Notes under the pieces: model-generated
The model's input: the letters and a program-made list of their open reading frames with translations, nothing else
Told to the model about the DNA's origin: nothing
Database searches by the model: none
Shown here: piece after piece, positions 6,692 to 7,207 of the stretch
How the letters are laid out: every line of letters begins with the position of its first letter
Position numbering within the stretch: position 1 is the stretch's first letter
DNA from: Acidimicrobiia bacterium
Lineage (GTDB): Bacteria; Actinomycetota; Acidimicrobiia; Spongiisociales; UBA5794
Direction: 5' to 3'
Assembly (NCBI GenBank): GCA_030599515.1
Contig: JAUVNV010000132.1
Span: forward strand, 1 to 7,207
Length of the DNA: 7,207 nt
Program-made: the position numbers and the translations under genes

Positions 6692-6726
6692 CGTAAGGTC
6701 TCTACGGGGGATCCAAACGTAAGGTC
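6692..6726 (+). promoter_or_regulatory. Direct repeat CGTAAGGTC before the Rrf2 gene
   Basis: The 9-mer CGTAAGGTC occurs at 6692-6700 and again at 6718-6726, 26 bp apart start to start, about two and a half helical turns. The second copy ends 18 bp before the start codon. Each contains TAAGGT, which fits the loose actinobacterial -10 pattern TAnnnT, so the copies may be tandem -10 elements or operator sites, possibly for autoregulation. No convincing -35 lies upstream of either. Confidence 0.4.
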
Positions 6727-6744
6727 CTTCCCTCGAGGAGAACC

Positions 6745-7207
6745 ATGCCCGTCACGCTCGGAAAGCACGGCGACTACGCAGTTCGCGCATCACTCGACCT
6801 GGCTCGACACTACGAAGGTGCGCCCCGCAAGGCTCGCGAGATCGCAGCCACGATGGACATCCCCCCTGGGTTCCTGAAGAGAATCCTTGCTGAGCTCGTC
6901 TCTCAGGGGCTGCTCACCTCGACCGCCGGACCAAACGGCGGCTACCGCCTCACCCGACCCCCAGAGACCATCACCCTTCTCGACATCATCGAACCAGCCG
7001 AGCGACTTCTCTCCCCCGACAAGTGCATCCTTCGCGGTGGACCGTGCGACTGGTCCGACTTCTGCCCCATCCACGACACATGGTGTCTCGCCCAGAAGGC
7101 CGTCGCAGACTCCCTGGACACTGCCAACCTTGCCCAACTTGCACGCATCGACCACGACATCGAGCATGATGTGCACGCGCCGGTCAACCCAACTCATGCC
7201 AACCAAG
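6745..7207 (+). CDS. Rrf2-family iron-sulfur transcriptional regulator, cut by window end
   Basis: 154 codons are readable with no stop before the window edge. This is within the usual Rrf2 length of about 140-165, so little should be missing. The N-terminus MPVTLGKHGDYAVRASLDLA is the family start. The winged helix follows: the helix-turn-helix AREIAATMDIPPGFLKRIL (about 30-48), ELVSQGLLTS, then the wing GPNGGYRL (62-69) and the TITLLDIIE helix. Three cysteines in a C-x6-C-x5-C array (C94, C101, C107), followed by H110 and C114, match the iron-sulfur ligand region of IscR, NsrR and RirA relatives. A cluster sensing iron, NO or redox is therefore likely; the exact signal and targets are not readable. 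AGGAG lies 4 nt before the ATG. It is divergent from the exported-protein gene, and its own control region contains repeats it may bind. Confidence 0.93.
   Translation, partial: MPVTLGKHGDYAVRASLDLARHYEGAPRKAREIAATMDIPPGFLKRILAELVSQGLLTSTAGPNGGYRLTRPPETITLLDIIEPAERLLSPDKCILRGGPCDWSDFCPIHDTWCLAQKAVADSLDTANLAQLARIDHDIEHDVHAPVNPTHANQ

Noticed and set aside
6401..6877. 158-aa plus-strand frame overlapping the Rrf2 start
   Set aside because: It overlaps the confident Rrf2 gene in another frame and crosses the start of the exported-protein gene and the promoter region.
6790..7206. 138-aa minus-strand frame
   Set aside because: It is antisense to the Rrf2 coding sequence, which carries the complete family signature and cysteine ligands.

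Overview
The window is about 60% G+C, with GC-rich third codon positions in the genes I could read. It reads as a chromosomal segment from a high-GC actinomycete. The secreted lipoprotein has a threonine-rich linker after its lipobox, and an acyltransferase-3 protein with an FFFVGGYAN signature and an Rrf2 iron-sulfur regulator are also present. A deep-branching actinobacterium such as Acidimicrobiia would fit, but this is inference from gene style only. There are no phage, transposase, CRISPR, tRNA or rRNA genes.

Layout. Positions 1-274 hold no confident gene but carry two heptanucleotide tandem arrays in opposite orientation (147-171 and 194-256). From about 5127 down to 275 four genes lie on the minus strand. 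In transcription order they are a multi-pass acyltransferase-3 protein, a six-TM potassium-channel-like protein whose first possible start overlaps the acyltransferase stop by 4 nt (GTGA), GlgC (10 nt further on), and a secreted zinc-metallopeptidase-like lipoprotein. The first three look like one operon. The lipoprotein is separated from glgC by a perfect 13-bp inverted repeat that could terminate, attenuate or process the transcript. On the plus strand, after a 300-nt divergent intergenic region, is a small YCII-related protein (5460-5750). It is followed by a gene-free convergent region with two terminator-like hairpins. A small exported protein with two cysteines (6066-6422, minus) and an Rrf2-family regulator (6745 to window end, plus) are then transcribed divergently from a 322-bp region. 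That region holds a recognisable minus-strand promoter, three consecutive perfect hairpins with an alternative pairing, and a 9-bp direct repeat just before the regulator.

How they may work together. GlgC makes ADP-glucose, the committed step of glycogen synthesis. The channel and acyltransferase are membrane proteins and the lipoprotein acts outside the membrane, so the minus-strand cluster mixes storage-carbon metabolism with envelope functions and no single pathway is obvious. The Rrf2 protein probably senses iron-sulfur, NO or redox state, and it and the exported protein share a control region. I see no clearly new multi-gene system. The best leads are the structured Rrf2 upstream region, the heptamer arrays and the intercistronic inverted repeat.
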